Source: Rhodospirillales bacterium (GTDB lineage: Bacteria; Pseudomonadota; Alphaproteobacteria; Acetobacterales; Acetobacteraceae). From it: a DNA stretch of 8,997 nt. Numbering within the stretch: the first letter of the stretch is position 1; the number at the start of each line of letters is the position of its first letter. Below the pieces are notes generated by a model. That model was given only the letters and a program-made list of their open reading frames with translations. It had not been told where the DNA came from and made no database searches. The translations under genes and the position numbers were made by a program. The stretch is taken from contig JAGWIE010000044.1 in NCBI GenBank assembly GCA_028866445.1, positions 1 through 8,997 on the forward strand, in the 5' to 3' direction. Positions 7,453 to 8,997 of this stretch are shown here, one piece after another.

Positions 7453-7465
7453 ATTATAGTATAAT
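7453..7465. repeat. Palindrome with TATAAT boxes on both strands
   Basis: ATTATA-G-TATAAT is a perfect 6-bp inverted repeat around one base. It gives a consensus -10 hexamer on the plus strand (7460-7465) and on the minus strand (7458-7453), midway between the two divergent genes. Neither strand has a strong TTGACA-like -35 box at 17 bp, so any promoter here would be weak or activator-dependent. Confidence 0.4.
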
Positions 7466-7487
7466 AGCCATCTCACGGAACTGTAAT
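7458..7487 (-). promoter_or_regulatory. Candidate sigma-70 promoter for the polyamine transporter operon
   Basis: On the minus strand ATTACA (7487-7482, four of six consensus bases) and TATACT (7463-7458, five of six) are separated by 18 bp. Transcription would begin near 7451, giving a leader of about 215 nt before the ATPase ATG, with the small ORF, the hairpin and the 13-bp palindrome inside it. A second, perfect TATAAT (7458-7453) overlaps but has no fitting -35 box. Confidence 0.38.
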
Positions 7488-7696
7488 TGACTTTTGAGCA
7501 CATCTCGGTCGCCTCCGCCATCCTTTTTGATGGGGATTATTTGTGAGCGATGCGCGGAGAATGCTGTGTATCTGGGTCATGCCCAGGTGGTCTTGCAGGT
7601 TTCGTGCCGAAATTGGGCAGAGCGTGCGCCCTTTCCGCCGCTAATATTTTCTTAAACACTTAATGCCAATTTGAAGCGGGTTTTCATCTGTAGCGC

Positions 7697-7703
7697 GGGA
7701 GGG
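7697..7703 (+). promoter_or_regulatory. Ribosome-binding site fixing the MHYT gene start
   Basis: GGGAGGG lies eight bases before the GTG at 7712. An in-frame TAG at 7691 closes the frame upstream, and the first in-frame ATG (7817) would delete the first membrane helix, so GTG at 7712 is the best start. Confidence 0.7.
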
Positions 7704-7711
7704 CAATCAAG

Positions 7712-8997
7712 GTGGATGGGTTCTATTTGCCTGGGTTGCTGCTTTGGGCAAGCCAATTCAGCCTGGCTCTGGTGGTGCTGGCCTTGCTGCTTTGCGTCAC
7801 CGGCTCTTATACGGTGATGATCGTGTTGCGCCGCGCCGCGGTGCTGCATGGCACGCGCCGTTTATCGTGGTTGCTGGCGCTGTGCGTGTGCTTTGGGGCG
7901 GATGTTTGGGCCACGCATTTCATCGCCATGCTCGCCTTTAATCCTGGCGTGCCTATTTACTACAATGCGGTGCGTACCGCGGTTTCAATTCTGGCGGCGG
8001 TGCTGGGAGCGTTGCCGGCCTTCGCGCTGCTGCTGTGGCGCCCCATGGCGCGGTTTGCCTGGGGATGGGCTGGCTTGCTGCTGGGCGGTTCCATCGCGGC
8101 GATGCATTTCATCGGTATGTCGGCGATGGATCTGTGCGGTAGCTTCAGCTACAGCCCGGCAGCCGTGGGGGCGGCCGTTGTTTACGGCATTGTGGCAGCC
8201 GCTTTCTCCATGCGTTCCATGCGTCAGAATGGTACGATGGGCATTCTGCATGGCAGCCTGTTGCTTGCCGCCGCCATTTGCGGGCTGCATTTCATCGCCA
8301 TGGCGGGGCTCAGAATTTCGCCCGGAACAGTCTGGTCTACCACGCTTTTTGTCACCGGCGCTGACAAAGCCGATCTTGCGGCCGCCATCGCCGCTGTCAG
8401 TCTGCTGCTGCTGATAGCCTCTCTCATCAGCGCCACTACGGATTCCAAATTGGTGGAGCGCCAGCTTGAGGCGCGGCGTCTCTGGCATCTTTCCCGGCAC
8501 GACGATTTAACCGGGCTGCTCAATCGTCGTGGCTTACGCGAACGTCTTACTAAAATGAGTGCGGGGCGGCTGGCGCTTATCAGCATCGGCTTGGCGCGGT
8601 TGAAGCCGGTGGATGATTTATTTGGCCGCGAAGTGGTGGATAAGCTTTTCCGCCAGGCGGCGGAACGGCTCACGGTCAACCTAAGGCCGGGAGACATTCT
8701 CGCCATGCCGGCGGGGGAAGAGTTCGTAGTTCTGCGCAAGCAAGGTGCCACGGATGAAGACCCGCTGGCATTCGCGCAACATTTAATCGGCTGCCTTTCC
8801 CAGCCATTCAAGATCGACGGGGTGACCGTGCAAATCGGTGCCTGCGCGGGCTTGGTATGCAGTGAAGGTAGCGGGGAGGGCGCTGAATCTCTGCTGAGCG
8901 CGGCCGACATTGCCCTGCGTGAGGCCAAGGCCGCCGGTGCCGGGCAGGCGCGGCATTTCACCATGGAAATGAGCGCCAAGCTGCTGCGCCGCCACCA
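7712..8997 (+). CDS. MHYT-GGDEF membrane signalling protein (3' end cut by window)
   Basis: Membrane protein of the cyclic-di-GMP signalling family; 428 residues are visible. Residues 1 to about 245 form an MHYT sensor domain: hydrophobic helices carrying three MHYT-type repeats, THFIAM (68-73), MHFIGM (131-136) and LHFIAM (192-197), thought in this family to bind a metal such as copper and sense a diatomic gas. A GGDEF domain follows from HDDLTGLLNRR (263-273). It is degenerate: the signature is AGEEF (334-338), and the usual DxDxFKxIND stretch reads GLARLKPVDD (293-302), so the metal-binding Asp and the substrate Asn are lost. Diguanylate cyclase activity is therefore doubtful. The segment after it (MEMSAKLLRRH, near 418-428) resembles the linker into an EAL phosphodiesterase domain, which would lie beyond the window. 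No long plus-strand frame begins with ATG here; the gene starts with GTG at 7712. It is divergent from the transporter operon. Confidence 0.88.
   Translation, partial: MDGFYLPGLLLWASQFSLALVVLALLLCVTGSYTVMIVLRRAAVLHGTRRLSWLLALCVCFGADVWATHFIAMLAFNPGVPIYYNAVRTAVSILAAVLGALPAFALLLWRPMARFAWGWAGLLLGGSIAAMHFIGMSAMDLCGSFSYSPAAVGAAVVYGIVAAAFSMRSMRQNGTMGILHGSLLLAAAICGLHFIAMAGLRISPGTVWSTTLFVTGADKADLAAAIAAVSLLLLIASLISATTDSKLVERQLEARRLWHLSRHDDLTGLLNRRGLRERLTKMSAGRLALISIGLARLKPVDDLFGREVVDKLFRQAAERLTVNLRPGDILAMPAGEEFVVLRKQGATDEDPLAFAQHLIGCLSQPFKIDGVTVQIGACAGLVCSEGSGEGAESLLSAADIALREAKAAGAGQARHFTMEMSAKLLRRH

Larger units (their letters stand above)
7236..7711. other. Divergent intergenic control region
   Basis: 476 bp between the start codons of the ATPase (leftward) and the MHYT-GGDEF gene (rightward). 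The half nearest the transporter contains a 13-bp palindrome, a terminator-like hairpin with a T-run, a tiny ORF with a strong ribosome-binding site and a promoter-like AT-rich palindrome, each listed separately. The half nearest the MHYT gene (about 7490-7690) shows little: short weak hairpins at 7518-7533 and 7572-7586, a TTGACT at 7487 without a fitting -10 box, and an unsupported 33-codon frame at 7543-7644. No known riboswitch, tRNA or repeat family is recognised. The AT-rich stretch 7641-7670 could hold a further promoter, but no convincing -35/-10 pair is present. Confidence 0.7.

Noticed and set aside
7333..7521. 62-codon minus-strand frame across the divergent intergenic region
   Set aside because: It starts upstream of the proposed promoter, runs through the hairpin, shows no recognisable family and has no clear ribosome-binding site.
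7572..7586. CTGGG-TCATG-CCCAG hairpin
   Set aside because: Only a 5-bp stem with no T-run or conserved context; expected by chance in GC-rich DNA.
7543..7644. 33-residue GTG frame on the plus strand before the MHYT gene, with a GGGG stretch at 7532-7535
   Set aside because: Short, Arg/Trp/Cys-rich, no family resemblance and no link to the downstream start; chance is the simplest reading.
8224..8979. 251-codon minus-strand frame opposite the GGDEF coding region
   Set aside because: It is antisense to a well-supported MHYT-GGDEF frame and its Ser/Arg/Ala-rich product has no domain features.

Overview
The window (about 9 kb, GC-rich, densely packed, short or overlapping gene junctions) looks like chromosomal DNA of an alphaproteobacterium. 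The main reason is the assimilatory sulfur block: a DUF2849 segment, a siroheme sulfite reductase and DUF934, an arrangement I associate with Alphaproteobacteria. Acetobacteraceae-like acidophiles are possible, but I cannot fix the family. I see no mobile element, tRNA, rRNA or CRISPR array.

Region 1 (1-3174, + strand) is sulfate assimilation and cysteine synthesis. It holds a siroheme/[4Fe-4S] sulfite (or nitrite) reductase whose reading frame begins with what looks like the C-terminal end of a DUF2849 protein. A DUF934 protein overlaps its end, followed by a PLP-dependent CysK-type cysteine synthase. The reductase supplies sulfide and CysK fixes it onto O-acetylserine.

Region 2 (3171-7235, - strand) is a complete polyamine-type ABC importer, transcribed ATPase, binding protein, permease, permease. 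The four genes are 1 to 15 nt apart or overlap by 4 nt, so they form one operon. Its last stop codon overlaps the cysK stop codon, so the two operons run head-on into each other with no spacer.

Region 3 (7236-7711) is a 476-bp divergent intergenic region. It holds a palindrome carrying TATAAT on both strands, a possible promoter for the transporter operon, a tiny basic leader ORF with a good ribosome-binding site, a terminator-like hairpin with a T-run, and a 13-bp perfect palindrome. Together these suggest a regulated, possibly attenuated, leader for the transporter operon.

Region 4 (7712-8997, + strand, cut by the window end) is a membrane MHYT-GGDEF protein starting at GTG. Its GGDEF domain lacks key metal and substrate residues, so it is probably not a working diguanylate cyclase. 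The residues after the domain look like the linker that usually leads into an EAL phosphodiesterase domain. The polyamine importer and this cyclic-di-GMP-type protein share one control region.

Most of the window is ordinary metabolism. The points most worth checking are the DUF2849-CysI fusion, the transporter leader and the degenerate GGDEF domain.
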